A stretch of DNA of 64,000 bases from Collinsella sp. TM10-22 (GCF_003466125.1 NZ_QSOC01000002.1:124001-188000); one strand, 5' to 3'. Positions 16,973 through 25,331 are shown, numbered from the stretch's first letter. Translations and numbers: made by a program. Notes: generated by a model from the letters alone, not told the origin.

Positions 16973-17000
16973 AAAAGGGCCTCGCACGCAGGCGAAGCCC
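16973..17000 (-). terminator. Terminator after the UbiB-family gene
   Basis: On the minus strand GGGCTTCGC pairs with GCGAGGCCC (17000-16992 with 16985-16977, one wobble) followed by TTTTG. It separates the UbiB gene from the riboswitch leader. Confidence 0.8.
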
Positions 17001-17051
17001 AAGGTAAAAGCTATTGTTTGCGATAGGAAAATGCGGTGACAGTCGCAGCCT

Positions 17052-18815
17052 CTAGTGCTTGCCGCCGTGACTGTTGAGCCAGATATTGCGGCCCAGCATA
17101 AGCGCCAGCACCAGCGCGCTCACGTAACCCAAAAAGCCAATGACCGGGATACCAAACACAACCGGCTCGATGCGCGCGTAGTACACCACCGACGAACCGA
17201 TAAACAGGCCGGCAATCACAATTGCCATCGACATGCGGTCGATAATTCCACCCAGCTGTCGCAGCGCCTTATCGCTGCTCATGATCTGCGTGTTCACCTT
17301 AAGCTGGCCGCGCGTGAGCATGCGCGAGGCCAGGCCCAGATACTCGGCCGCCTCGAGCGAGCCCTTCACCGCGCGATAGCTGCTCGCGGCAAGATCGCTC
17401 CCCATATCGCGCACGCGCGCATAGGTGCTTTTCTCGTTTTTAATATGCGTCTGGATGATCTGGATCATGTTGACGTTGGGCATGTACTCGGTCAGCAAAC
17501 CCTCGAGCGTCACCATGCCGCGCGCGAACATCGTCACCACGCTCGGCAGCTCAACGTCATTCTTACGCGCGAGGTTTAACAGCGAGGTCAAAAACTCGCC
17601 GATATCCAGATCCTTCAGGTCAAGGCCCGCAAAGTCAGCCACGATAAAGTCAAGATCGGACAAAAACGCTGAATGATCGAGCTCGGCCGAGTCGCCACGC
17701 GTCACGGCGAAGCGCATGAGCGAATCCTTGAGCTTGGGCACGTCGCCCTCGGCCACGGCGAAAATCATGTCCTTAACGATGCCACGATCGTGGCTCGACA
17801 TGCGTCCGACCATGCCCAAGTCGATAAAGTAAACGATGCCGTCCTTGAGGATGATGTTTCCCGCATGCGGGTCGGCATGGAAAAAGCCGTCATCGAGCAC
17901 CTGCGTCGAGTAGTCCTCGACAATCGCGGCACCGATCTTTTCCAAGTCATAGCCCTCGGCCACCAAGCGTTCAGGATCGGCGATCGAAATGCCGTCGACG
18001 TAGTCCATAACCACCACGTGCTCGGTGCACAGGTCCAGATAGGATTTAGGGCACGTCACGCCATGAACGCTCTTGTGGAACTCGTAGAAGTCGTTGAGGT
18101 TTTTTGCCTCGGCCAAAAAGTTGGTCTCTTCGCGAAACGAGGTCCACAGCTCCTCGACCACGCCGTGCAGGTCCACAAACTGATCGGTGTTGACGAACTT
18201 GGAAACGATACGCACCACCGAGCGGATGATATCGATGTCCTGTGCCATAACCTGCTGCGCACCTGGGCGCTGCACCTTAACGGCCACGTCCTCGCCCGTC
18301 ACCAGGCGGGCGCGATGCACCTGCGCAAGCGATGCACTACCAAGCGGATTTGGGTCGATCGCATCGAACATCTCCCCCAGGCGCAGGCCGTATTCTTCTT
18401 CCAGACAACTGAGTACGACCTCGTACGGCACCGGCTCCACGTCAGAGCGCAGACGACGCAGCTCGTCGCAAAAGCGTTGCGGCAGAATCTCGGACCGGTT
18501 GGCCAGAATCTGCCCCATCTTAACGAACATGGGGCCGAGTTCCTCGAGCAGGCGGCGCAAACGAACCGGCGTGAGGTTATCCCACACGCGGTACTTTTTG
18601 ACCAGGCGAACAATCTGCCCGATGCGCTCGCGGCGACCCGCCGGCGTGAGCTGGTATTCCTCATCCGGCGCCATCGCCTCGGGCTCCTCGGGGACCATAT
18701 CGACAGCGCGCGGCTTCTTGCGAGCGCCCGAGACGGCGGCATCGACCTCATCGACAACCGCCGCCTCGTCACCCAAGGGATCTAGATTGTTGTAATCGGT
18801 GGTGGAATCTGCCAT
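17052..18815 (-). CDS. UbiB/ABC1/AarF-family atypical kinase
   Basis: A 587-aa UbiB-like ATPase or kinase, a family tied to isoprenoid-quinone or lipid homeostasis at the membrane. The KxGQ signature is visible (VKMGQILANR, 98-107), as is the ATP-binding lysine in DVAVKVQRPG (Lys180), the catalytic HADPHAGNI (about 313-321) and the DLG metal-binding motif (IDLGMVG, about 329). Two C-terminal membrane helices lie at about 534-575. An acidic N-terminal extension of about 55 residues is present. It starts nine bases after the stop of a phasin-like gene, so the two form an operon. The lipid or quinone partner in this organism is unknown. Confidence 0.93.
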   Translation of the reverse strand: MADSTTDYNNLDPLGDEAAVVDEVDAAVSGARKKPRAVDMVPEEPEAMAPDEEYQLTPAGRRERIGQIVRLVKKYRVWDNLTPVRLRRLLEELGPMFVKMGQILANRSEILPQRFCDELRRLRSDVEPVPYEVVLSCLEEEYGLRLGEMFDAIDPNPLGSASLAQVHRARLVTGEDVAVKVQRPGAQQVMAQDIDIIRSVVRIVSKFVNTDQFVDLHGVVEELWTSFREETNFLAEAKNLNDFYEFHKSVHGVTCPKSYLDLCTEHVVVMDYVDGISIADPERLVAEGYDLEKIGAAIVEDYSTQVLDDGFFHADPHAGNIILKDGIVYFIDLGMVGRMSSHDRGIVKDMIFAVAEGDVPKLKDSLMRFAVTRGDSAELDHSAFLSDLDFIVADFAGLDLKDLDIGEFLTSLLNLARKNDVELPSVVTMFARGMVTLEGLLTEYMPNVNMIQIIQTHIKNEKSTYARVRDMGSDLAASSYRAVKGSLEAAEYLGLASRMLTRGQLKVNTQIMSSDKALRQLGGIIDRMSMAIVIAGLFIGSSVVYYARIEPVVFGIPVIGFLGYVSALVLALMLGRNIWLNSHGGKH

Positions 18816-18823
18816 CTGCGCTG

Positions 18824-19240
18824 CTACTCGGCCTCTTCGGTATCCTTCGCATCGTCGGGCTCAACGGACTCGACGGGCACCGAGGTCACGTTGTCCTCGA
18901 CCGAATCGACGATGTCGCGCACATGGGCCAGGAAGGCCGTGCGCTCGGGAGCGGTCATAACGCGGACGCGAGCCAGAATGAGTTCGTCGAGCACGCGCTG
19001 GGCCGCGGTCTCGCCCTGCATGCCCAGACGCTCGGTCAGGTCGGAGATAGTGCCACCAGCCTGCTCGAACATGTCGGACACGCTGCGGGCGATATCGGGG
19101 GCGCCTGCGTCCTTGCGCACCTGCTCACCCTTGGTATTAAGGTCGTCGAGAACCTTCTTGCTGCCCTCGACGGCAACGGCGGCGGCGCCGAAGCCCACGT
19201 TGATGGCACCGTTAACAAGCTGATCGAGTTTCATAACCAT
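18824..19240 (-). CDS. Phasin-like coiled-coil protein
   Basis: A 138-aa helical protein. A hydrophobic patch near the N-terminus (GAINVGFGAAAVAVEG) is followed by amphipathic helices and an acidic tail (SVEPDDAKDTEEAE). The layout resembles phasin or PhaF-like proteins that coat hydrophobic surfaces, but similarity is weak. ATG 19240 has GGAG six bases upstream. It lies eight bases before the UbiB-family gene and is almost certainly cotranscribed with it, so it may be a partner or adapter of that membrane kinase. The function is not known. Confidence 0.7.
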   Translation of the reverse strand: MVMKLDQLVNGAINVGFGAAAVAVEGSKKVLDDLNTKGEQVRKDAGAPDIARSVSDMFEQAGGTISDLTERLGMQGETAAQRVLDELILARVRVMTAPERTAFLAHVRDIVDSVEDNVTSVPVESVEPDDAKDTEEAE

Positions 19241-19339
19241 GGTTGGCTCCAATCACAAACAACTGCATTGGCGTTCTTGTACCCAAGATTGAGCGAAAGC
19301 GACAAAGCGTTTTAGTGCTATACGATCGACGGGAAATCC

Positions 19340-20863
19340 CTACCTCACGTTGTCGTTCATCGCGAAAGAGTTCTTCATGGCGCAGCTCGTGGTGTAGAGC
19401 ACCTTGCCCAGCAGAGCATCGGTCTCCACCCGCACGCGCTCGGCAAACTCCTCGTTGGCGCGGGCGAGCTCGGCAGGCACTTCGGCCTCGGGCAGAACGG
19501 CTGCGGCAGCATCGACGTCATGGATCTGCTTGTGGCCCATGCCACCGACCTTCTCCTGATAGTCCTCCACGGCGCGGCCGCACTCATGGAAGCGAACGTC
19601 AGCCAGCGCGCCGATCAGGCGGTTGGCCCAGTAGAAGTTTTCGGACGTCACGCGAGCCTGTGTATCGGCATAGTACTCGGGCATGGTCTCGACGTTGGCG
19701 TACAGCGGAACCAGCGCGTTAAACGAGTTGGAACCAAAGGCCATCCACTGCACGGCGCGATAGGCCGGCTGCGCATAGGGGCGCAGCTGCAACACGGCGA
19801 GCTGGCTGTTGCGGTTGATGCCGATGGGGCGATAAGCGCCACGCGTGGCAGGCGTGCCCTTGCTGCCGTAGCAGTCGTACTCCGTGCCCTGGTAGTGGCT
19901 CGAAAGCACATACTTAATGTCCTCGATGGTCACCTTGCGCTCGGGCACGCGGCTCCAGGGGATATCGTCGCTCTCGGGCGTGTAGTCGGCGTCGGGGCCG
20001 TCCCACACATCGCTGGGGTTGAGGCAGCGCTGCATGTACCACGCGCGCGGCGTGTTGTAGACATGATCGCTGTCGCTGTGCGAGCCAAAGGCCTCGCGCG
20101 GGTTAAAGACCACAGCCGGACCGTCGCCCTCAACGCCCAGCGTCAGGTCCAGATGCCACTCGGCCATCCAGGAGCGCAGGTCGGCAGAGCACATGTGGTT
20201 GACCTGGGCGCCCTCGGCGTCATCCAGGTCAAAGCTGTCGATACCCAGCTGATTGGGCATGGTCACATAGGCGTCATCAGGCACACGCTTGGCAATCCAG
20301 TGGTGACCGCCGATGGTCTCGAGCCACCAGATCTCGTCCACGTCGCTAAAGGCGATGCCGTTGTTCTCGTAGGTGCCGTAGCGCTCGAGCAGGTCGCCCA
20401 GGATACGAACGCCATCGCGGGCAGACTTAGCGTACGGCAGGACCAGGGTCACCATGTCCTCCTCGCCCAGGCCACCAGACTGCGCCGGCACATAGCCGTC
20501 CTCACCCTCGTTGCCCTTGGCGGGCACGTAGTCGACAAGCGGATCGGCGCCACGGACGCGCTCGTTGGTGGTAAGCGTCTCGGTTGCAGACATGCCAACG
20601 TTGAGCTCGTTGAAGCCGGCCTCGGCCCAGATGCCGTGGCCCGGGATAACGTCAGGGACGCTTGTGTAACGCATGGGATTGTCGGGCAGCTCAATGGCTA
20701 GGTGGCTCAGGACACTCGTGTAGACACGCGGCTGCTCGTCGGGATGCACCACGCACATGCGCTTGGGCTCAAACACCCCGTTGGACGAGTCCTCGTTGCG
20801 GGCGACAAGGGTCGACCCGTCGTAGCTCGCGTTCTTACCAACCAAAATCGTTGTGCACGGCAT
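19340..20863 (-). CDS. C69 family dipeptidase (PepD type)
   Basis: A 507-aa N-terminal-nucleophile hydrolase of peptidase family C69, which cleaves a broad range of dipeptides. The start MPCTTILVGKNASYDGSTLV places the nucleophile at Cys3, exposed after processing of the first two residues. ARNEDSS, the WWLETIGGHHW segment and CMKNSF-like C-terminal parts match the family. ATG 20863 has AAGGAGG six bases upstream; the ATG two codons earlier is too close. No export signal is seen, so it is cytoplasmic. It is flanked by the phasin-UbiB operon and by the MITE-like element at 20951. Confidence 0.93.
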   Translation of the reverse strand: MPCTTILVGKNASYDGSTLVARNEDSSNGVFEPKRMCVVHPDEQPRVYTSVLSHLAIELPDNPMRYTSVPDVIPGHGIWAEAGFNELNVGMSATETLTTNERVRGADPLVDYVPAKGNEGEDGYVPAQSGGLGEEDMVTLVLPYAKSARDGVRILGDLLERYGTYENNGIAFSDVDEIWWLETIGGHHWIAKRVPDDAYVTMPNQLGIDSFDLDDAEGAQVNHMCSADLRSWMAEWHLDLTLGVEGDGPAVVFNPREAFGSHSDSDHVYNTPRAWYMQRCLNPSDVWDGPDADYTPESDDIPWSRVPERKVTIEDIKYVLSSHYQGTEYDCYGSKGTPATRGAYRPIGINRNSQLAVLQLRPYAQPAYRAVQWMAFGSNSFNALVPLYANVETMPEYYADTQARVTSENFYWANRLIGALADVRFHECGRAVEDYQEKVGGMGHKQIHDVDAAAAVLPEAEVPAELARANEEFAERVRVETDALLGKVLYTTSCAMKNSFAMNDNVR

Positions 20864-20950
20864 GCGCATCCTCCTTGAGCGAAGAAATCAAACGATAACA
20901 GTGTATCGCTTCGCCGCAGAAAGGGCGAAACCACGGCGCTGGCAACCCCT

Positions 20951-21181
20951 GTGGTCAAAAAATGCCAAATATGAGTACTGTCACCAATTTAGTAGCAGCA
21001 AATTTCCTTGTAATAGGTGCCGAAAATCCCCATTTGTCCAAAAGTAGGACAACGTTATTCCCCATAGGTTCAATAAAATGGGCTCCCTAGCGAGAATAAA
21101 TATCGCTAGGGAGCCCAAAAGACATAAAAACATATGTGACTATCTTGGCAACAGTACTCATATTTGACGTTTTTTGACCAC
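20951..21181. mobile_element. 231-bp MITE-like element with 31-bp terminal inverted repeats
   Basis: The ends 20951-20981 and 21151-21181 are 31-base inverted repeats differing at two positions (GTGGTCAAAAAA start, ATGAGTACTGT inner end). The similarity continues weakly for about six more bases inward. There is no ORF inside. An internal 14-bp perfect hairpin (21080-21093 with 21103-21116, GGGCTCCCTAGCGA arm) can act as a terminator. The A+T content is higher than in the neighbouring genes. No clear target duplication is seen next to the ends. It occupies most of the 355-base gap between the C69 peptidase and folD, both of which read leftward. Confidence 0.75.
21080..21116. terminator. 14-bp perfect hairpin inside the MITE-like element
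   Basis: GGGCTCCCTAGCGA pairs with TCGCTAGGGAGCCC around a nine-base A+T loop. On the minus strand ATTTTATTG follows, so it may terminate transcription from folD. Confidence 0.6.
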
Positions 21182-21218
21182 GTGGTATATCGCGAACCCC
21201 TCAAACAGCCCAAAACGC

Positions 21219-22073
21219 CTATTTCGATGCGCGCTCCGACGCCTCAATCACGTGTTTAGCGAGAATCGCCGTCGTCACAGCGCCCACGCCGCCCGGCACG
21301 GGCGTGATGGCGTTAACGACCGGCTCCGCGGCAACAAAATCGACGTCACCCACCAGCTTGCCAGCGTCCTCATCCCAGTTAATGCCAACATCGATGATCG
21401 TCTGGCCCTCGCGAACCGCATCCGCGCCAATCGTGCGCGCACGTCCAACCGCGGCAACAACAATGTCGGCAGCACGGCACTCGGCAGCAAGGTCCCGCGT
21501 ATGCGTATGGCACGTCGTCACGGTGGCATTGCGAGCCGTAAGCAAGGCGGCAACGGGACGGCCAATCACCAGCGACCGACCAACGACCGCGACCTTGGCC
21601 CCATCCAGCTCAACGCCGTAATGATCAAGCAAAGCAAGCACGGCTTCGGCTGTGCAGGGGGCAAAGCCCTCGCCTCGCCCCGAAAGCGTGGTAAGCAGCG
21701 AGGCCGGCGTCATGGAGTCAACATCCTTGACGGGATCGAGTGCTGCGGCAACTGCATCCTCGTCAAGCCCAGCGGGCAACGGACGAAACATCAGGCAGCC
21801 ATGAACAGCAGGGTCGGCATTGATGCCCTCGATAGCAGCCATCAGCTCGTCCTGCGAAACATCGGCAGGAAGCAAAACACGGCGAGCCTCGATGCCAACC
21901 TTCTCGCAGCGCTTGAGGGCGCCGCGCTCGTAGGATAGATCGTCCTCGCGCTCGCCCACGCGAACGATAGCAAGCGTCGGAACAACGCCGTGCTCGCGCA
22001 AAGCCGCGCAGCGAGCAGCGAGATCCTCAGTCAAAGCGCGGGCAACGGGAGCGCCTTTAAGCAGCACGGCCAT
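21219..22073 (-). CDS. folD: FolD-type methylene-THF dehydrogenase, cyclohydrolase residues missing
   Basis: A 284-aa FolD-family protein with Rossmann motifs (VVGRSLVIGRPVAALL, DVGINW) and the signature ITPVPGGVGAVTTA. It aligns without gaps to E. coli FolD around Tyr50. Tyr48 and Asp119 are kept, but the position of catalytic Lys54 is Ala52 and that of Gln98 is Phe96. The NADP-dependent dehydrogenase step should remain, while the methenyl-THF cyclohydrolase step is probably lost. The gene begins two bases after the stop of an FchA-type cyclohydrolase gene, which fits a split of the two activities. ATG 22073 follows GAGGGGAT. Confidence 0.92.
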   Translation of the reverse strand: MAVLLKGAPVARALTEDLAARCAALREHGVVPTLAIVRVGEREDDLSYERGALKRCEKVGIEARRVLLPADVSQDELMAAIEGINADPAVHGCLMFRPLPAGLDEDAVAAALDPVKDVDSMTPASLLTTLSGRGEGFAPCTAEAVLALLDHYGVELDGAKVAVVGRSLVIGRPVAALLTARNATVTTCHTHTRDLAAECRAADIVVAAVGRARTIGADAVREGQTIIDVGINWDEDAGKLVGDVDFVAAEPVVNAITPVPGGVGAVTTAILAKHVIEASERASK

Positions 22074-22075
22074 GG

Positions 22076-22708
22076 CTATCCCCTCTTCCTTGCGGCGTCG
22101 GCGGCACGGCGCGCCAGCGCATCGGCGCGCGGCAGCCACGTATCCAGCAGCTCATCACACGCCGCCTCGAGCTCCTCGGCGCGCGCCCGGTCTTTCATAG
22201 ACGTGGTATTGGCAAAAAGCGTCAGGCTCGCGCCCTGCATGGCGGCGCGGCAGAACACGGCACCGCACGCCACGTCTGACAGCAGCTGACGCGAGCCCTT
22301 GTCGGCCATGTCCTCGAGCAGTGCCAGCGCGCGTCCGCAGGCATCCATAATCCGATACGGTGGCATGGCCGCCACGCGCAACGCATCCTGAATCACCGCG
22401 GGTCGAGCCGGATCATCACGAGGAATACCGTATGCCGCGGACACCTGGCCGTATGCACGAACATCCTCGGCAACCAGACCCACAAGTTCCTGCGCCAACT
22501 CGTCTGCCTGGGCAAATGTGCGCGTCAGATCGTCCGCGCGATCCGCAAGCGCGGGATTGGTTGCTCCATAACGAGCGACCATTCCGCAAAGCGAGGCGCC
22601 CAGCGCGCCCACAAAGGCGCTCGCACTGCCGCCGCCGGGCACCGGCTCGCGTGCGGCAAGCGCCTCGGCAAACTCTCGACAGGTTTTATCCATCATCTCT
22701 TGGCTCAT
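22076..22708 (-). CDS. fchA: FchA/FTCD-C family cyclodeaminase or methenyl-THF cyclohydrolase
   Basis: A 210-aa all-helical protein of the formiminotransferase-cyclodeaminase C-terminal family. Markers are PVPGGGSASAFVGALGASL near the N-terminus and a C-terminal helical bundle. Stand-alone members such as FchA hydrolyse 5,10-methenyl-THF to 10-formyl-THF; others deaminate formimino-THF. Its stop is two bases before the folD start, and folD lacks cyclohydrolase residues, so the cyclohydrolase role is favoured. ATG 22708 lies nine bases after GAAGG. No histidine-degradation genes are nearby, which further argues against cyclodeaminase. Confidence 0.88.
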   Translation of the reverse strand: MSQEMMDKTCREFAEALAAREPVPGGGSASAFVGALGASLCGMVARYGATNPALADRADDLTRTFAQADELAQELVGLVAEDVRAYGQVSAAYGIPRDDPARPAVIQDALRVAAMPPYRIMDACGRALALLEDMADKGSRQLLSDVACGAVFCRAAMQGASLTLFANTTSMKDRARAEELEAACDELLDTWLPRADALARRAADAARKRG

Positions 22709-22714
22709 ACGCAC

Positions 22715-23080
22715 GCACCTTCAAGTCATATACATCGATCGGGCGGCAACCGCCAACCAACCGCATCGAACACGTAATGGTGCTAAGTCTAGCCCATAAG
22801 CACATGAGCGTCAGCGCACCTGGCCATCGCGGATTTCTATGGCACACGATAGGCGGCAGCGACGCAAACATGAGACACATGGCCCACGTTTCGGGACTCT
22901 CGGACGGCGGCAACTGGGGCATACATATAGATAAGGAGCCCCATGCTGGGGCAACGCTCGCCACGGCGCCGGACAAAGAACGGAGGAATCACCGCACAGC
23001 AAATAAAGCCATCAGTGCATGCGCAACCGCCGATTGGCGAACCGCTGCACACGATGCCCCTAACAGACAAGGAGGACGCC
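22715..23080. other. Intergenic region before the lipoprotein pair
   Basis: This 375-base divergent gap holds the presumed promoters of fchA (leftward) and of the first lipoprotein (rightward). A GACACATGGCCCAC stretch near 22870 resembles GACATGTGGCCCAC near 23828, upstream of the second lipoprotein, and TATAGAT near 22926 is a possible -10. No gene or strong hairpin was seen. Confidence 0.4.
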
Positions 23081-23083
23081 ACC

Positions 23084-23689
23084 ATGAAGAAAAAGACCCT
23101 ATCAATCCTTTCCCTTTGCATCGCCCTCTTTGCCGCATTTGCCCTTGTCGGCTGCGGCGGGAGCGCATCGGGCGGGGGCGGCAGCGCCGCCAAGAGCGAG
23201 AGCAAGGAAAAAGCCCCCGTTGCCAAGAAGACCGACTTTATCTGGTTTAAGGTCGAGATGCCCGAGGGCGTCGGCGTAAGCGACTCCGCCGGCAAGAATG
23301 CAGATAGGATTCAGCTCACCTTCCCCGAAGATGAGAACGCCTCGGGCGATCGCTTTATCCCCGTTTGGAAAAAAGCGCTGACAGCTGAGGAGTCCCACGC
23401 CGACCAGGCAGAAAAGAAGGGGGATACGTTCCAGTGGAAGGATGGCGGATCCGTCGAGTATAACGGCAGGACATGGCTCGTCGGAACGTACGAGGACAAC
23501 AGTGGCATCTCAACACTCCTCTTTACCGACGTTGAACCGGGAAGCGTCTACGTCCTTATCTCAAACTTCGAACTGCACAAGAAAGAAGCCGAGGCACTCC
23601 TCAACTCCATCGAGTTCCCCGATGACATGGCGGAGGCGGTTTCCGAGGCACGCGAAGTCGAGATTTCGAGCATCGAGATCAAGCATTAG
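23084..23689 (+). CDS. Lipoprotein, first of a tandem pair
   Basis: A 201-aa exported lipoprotein. It has a signal of basic MKKK, a hydrophobic core and the lipobox LVGC with Cys24, then a Gly/Ser/Lys linker and a folded domain. The domain begins TDFIWFKVEMPEGV and contains VEYNGRTW, GSVYV and a final EISSIEIKH. A strong AAGGAGGACGCC site precedes ATG 23084; a frame extension upstream is not coding. It is clearly homologous to the next gene (TDFIWFKVE, FTDVE, GSVYV, IEIK shared). The domain is not one I recognise. A surface role is expected. Confidence 0.85.
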   Translation: MKKKTLSILSLCIALFAAFALVGCGGSASGGGGSAAKSESKEKAPVAKKTDFIWFKVEMPEGVGVSDSAGKNADRIQLTFPEDENASGDRFIPVWKKALTAEESHADQAEKKGDTFQWKDGGSVEYNGRTWLVGTYEDNSGISTLLFTDVEPGSVYVLISNFELHKKEAEALLNSIEFPDDMAEAVSEAREVEISSIEIKH

Positions 23690-23743
23690 GGGCTCGCACG
23701 CAGCATCGCATGCGCAGTCATTACATGATCGGACGCCCAGCCG

Positions 23744-23780
23744 GGGGAGGATCGGATCAGCCGGTCCTCCCCTACTTATA
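23744..23780 (+). terminator. Possible terminator between the lipoproteins
   Basis: GGGGAGGA with CGG (23744-23755) pairs with CCG and TCCTCCCC (23761-23772) with one wobble. A short T/A stretch follows. The stem is strong but the U-tract is poor. Confidence 0.5.
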
Positions 23781-23914
23781 TCGCGACATATTGCCACTTG
23801 TCGGCGCAAATCCGGCCCCAAGAATGGGACATGTGGCCCACCCGAACGAGCCGCTCGCGCGTACAGTAAAGACAGGTAATCCATGGACGGTTACAGACCG
23901 AGGAGGACACGACC

Positions 23915-24508
23915 ATGAAAAAGAAAGCCTTTGCGATTCTCACCCTCTGCATCAGTCTCTTTGCCGCAGTTGCCCTGGCAGGCTGTGGTGGAAGCGGCGG
24001 CGCCGCCGGCAGCGGTGGGGGCGGCGGCGCAGAAAAGCCGGCCGTGGACATGAGGACCGACTTCATCTGGTTTAAGGTCGAGGTCCCCGAGGGCGTCGAG
24101 ATCACCGACGTCGCAGGCGATACCGCCGACAGGGCCCAGTTTAAGTTCACCGAGAGCGAGCACGCCAGCGACCGCTTCATCCCTGTCTTCGACTCTGACA
24201 AGAACGCCGACGAGCTGTTCGACTACGAGGCAAAGTGGAAGGCCAACTCCGGATGGACCGAAAACGACCCCGTTAAATACAACGGCAAGACCTGGCGCAG
24301 TGCTTACTTCACGCACTCGGGCGGCGTAACGACTGAGTACTTCACCGACGTTGAGGGCGGCAGCGTCTACGTGCGCATCGACAACGTCGAGGAGCACAAG
24401 GACGCCGTCGAAGCCATGATGAAGTCCCTGGAATTTGCCGACGACATCGCCAAGGCAAAGACCGAGGCCATGGACGTCAAGCTCGAGGATATCGAGATCA
24501 AGCGCTAA
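23915..24508 (+). CDS. Lipoprotein, second of a tandem pair
   Basis: A 197-aa lipoprotein paralogous to the preceding gene. The signal (MKKKAFAIL) is followed by the lipobox LAGC with Cys24 and a Gly-rich linker. The domain has TDFIWFKVEVPEGVE, DRFIPVF, KYNGKTW, YFTDVEGGSVYVRI and LEDIEIKR. The order of conserved blocks is the same as in the first copy, including the DRFIPV motif before a variable insertion. The site AGGAGGACACGACC precedes the ATG. A strong terminator at 24544 follows. Each copy has its own upstream region, so they may respond to the same signal separately. Confidence 0.85.
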   Translation: MKKKAFAILTLCISLFAAVALAGCGGSGGAAGSGGGGGAEKPAVDMRTDFIWFKVEVPEGVEITDVAGDTADRAQFKFTESEHASDRFIPVFDSDKNADELFDYEAKWKANSGWTENDPVKYNGKTWRSAYFTHSGGVTTEYFTDVEGGSVYVRIDNVEEHKDAVEAMMKSLEFADDIAKAKTEAMDVKLEDIEIKR

Positions 24509-24543
24509 AGCTCCAACGGCATGCAGCAGCGCCGTTTTAGCTC

Positions 24544-24586
24544 AGCCGGGATGCAAGGTGCGACTCCTTGCATCCCGGCTTTTTGT
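24544..24586 (+). terminator. Strong terminator after second lipoprotein
   Basis: AGCCGGGATGCAAGG (24544-24558) pairs perfectly with CCTTGCATCCCGGCT (24566-24580), followed by TTTTG. Confidence 0.93.
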
Positions 24587-24602
24587 GTTCGAAAGCGCCC
24601 GG

Positions 24603-24872
24603 TCACATCACCATGTTCAACGCATTCACAAACTCCTGAGCTTGGAAGCGGCTGCTCGGGCTAAAGACACAAGCAGTCAACAACCTGTTGCGCAGGAAAA
24701 CGTCGCGGCCCTTGACCCTGTTGACCCACGTGATGTCCTTAAGATAGACAATCTCGGTGTGCTTGCCGCCGAGAACGCCCTTCTTAAGCACCTCAAGGCG
24801 ATTCGGGTAGATCTTAACGTCTTTAAACCTACCCGAACCTTTGTCCTGGAATAGCAGCGTATTGTTGTCCAT
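24603..24872 (-). CDS. Small PH-like domain protein
   Basis: An 89-aa protein with the pattern of a bacterial pleckstrin-homology fold: alternating strands (TLLFQDKGSG, VKIYPNRLEVLKKG, TEIVYLKDITWVNRVKG) and a final amphipathic helix (SRFQAQEFVNALNMV). No signal or membrane segment is seen, so it is cytoplasmic. ATG 24872 has GGGAG eight bases before it; the open frame extends 15 codons further without a site. It ends convergent with the lipoprotein terminator. The function is unknown, and the PH-like assignment is from strand pattern only. Confidence 0.65.
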   Translation of the reverse strand: MDNNTLLFQDKGSGRFKDVKIYPNRLEVLKKGVLGGKHTEIVYLKDITWVNRVKGRDVFLRNRLLTACVFSPSSRFQAQEFVNALNMVM

Positions 24873-25043
24873 GCGCGTCACTCCCGTGGGGCTCGCTAAA
24901 ACTGTCTCTATGGTCACACTTTAGTCACCGCAAACCCTTTTCGCGGTCGCGCACGGAGCACCAAATCGTGTCCGCACGAGCAAATAAACTAATACCGCAA
25001 GGACTATAAGCCGTTATCCAAGGATGGTGAAATAAAACAAGGG

Positions 25044-25091
25044 ATTAGCAATGGCTAAGATTTAAGTCTAAAACCCTTAGTAAGTGCTAAT
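25044..25091. promoter_or_regulatory. Operator-like inverted repeat before hicA
   Basis: ATTAGCA (25044-25050) and TGCTAAT (25085-25091) form an inverted pair, with an inner GCTAAG/CTTAG pair as well. TATATAG at 25090-25096 could be the -10. It lies in a distinctly A+T-rich stretch, as expected for an autoregulated toxin-antitoxin promoter. Confidence 0.45.
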
Positions 25092-25115
25092 ATATAGTTA
25101 TTGAAAGAGGCTGAG

Positions 25116-25286
25116 ATGCAGAGACGCGAATTGATCCGTATCCTCGAAGAAGCCGGCTTCATCTCGAAAGGAAGCACCAATCACGAGAAGTTCGTCAAAG
25201 GCGACAAGCTCGTGCTCGTGAAACGCCATCGAGAGATCGAGGAGCAAATTGCCAAAAGAATCCTAAGGCAGGCAGGGCTTCGATAG
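25116..25286 (+). CDS. hicA: HicA-type mRNA interferase toxin
   Basis: A 56-aa HicA-like protein (double-stranded-RNA-binding fold) that would cleave mRNA. The pattern fits: ELIRILEEAGFISKGST, then the catalytic His in TNHEKF, then a basic strand KLVLVKRHREIEEQIAKRI and the ending LRQAGLR. ATG 25116 follows AAGAGGCTGAG; a TTG five codons earlier opens the frame but is less likely. The HicB-like gene follows 45 bases later. The usual HicA His sits in a GSHH context, and here it is GSTNH, so the toxin may be a divergent but intact member. Confidence 0.8.
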   Translation: MQRRELIRILEEAGFISKGSTNHEKFVKGDKLVLVKRHREIEEQIAKRILRQAGLR

Positions 25287-25331
25287 CTCATCCTCATCAC
25301 ATTTCGCATCGCTTTTTAAAGGAGGTCTTAC

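Noticed and set aside
20940-21190. Target-site duplication for the MITE-like element
   Set aside because: The bases outside the two ends do not match, so insertion history is not proven.
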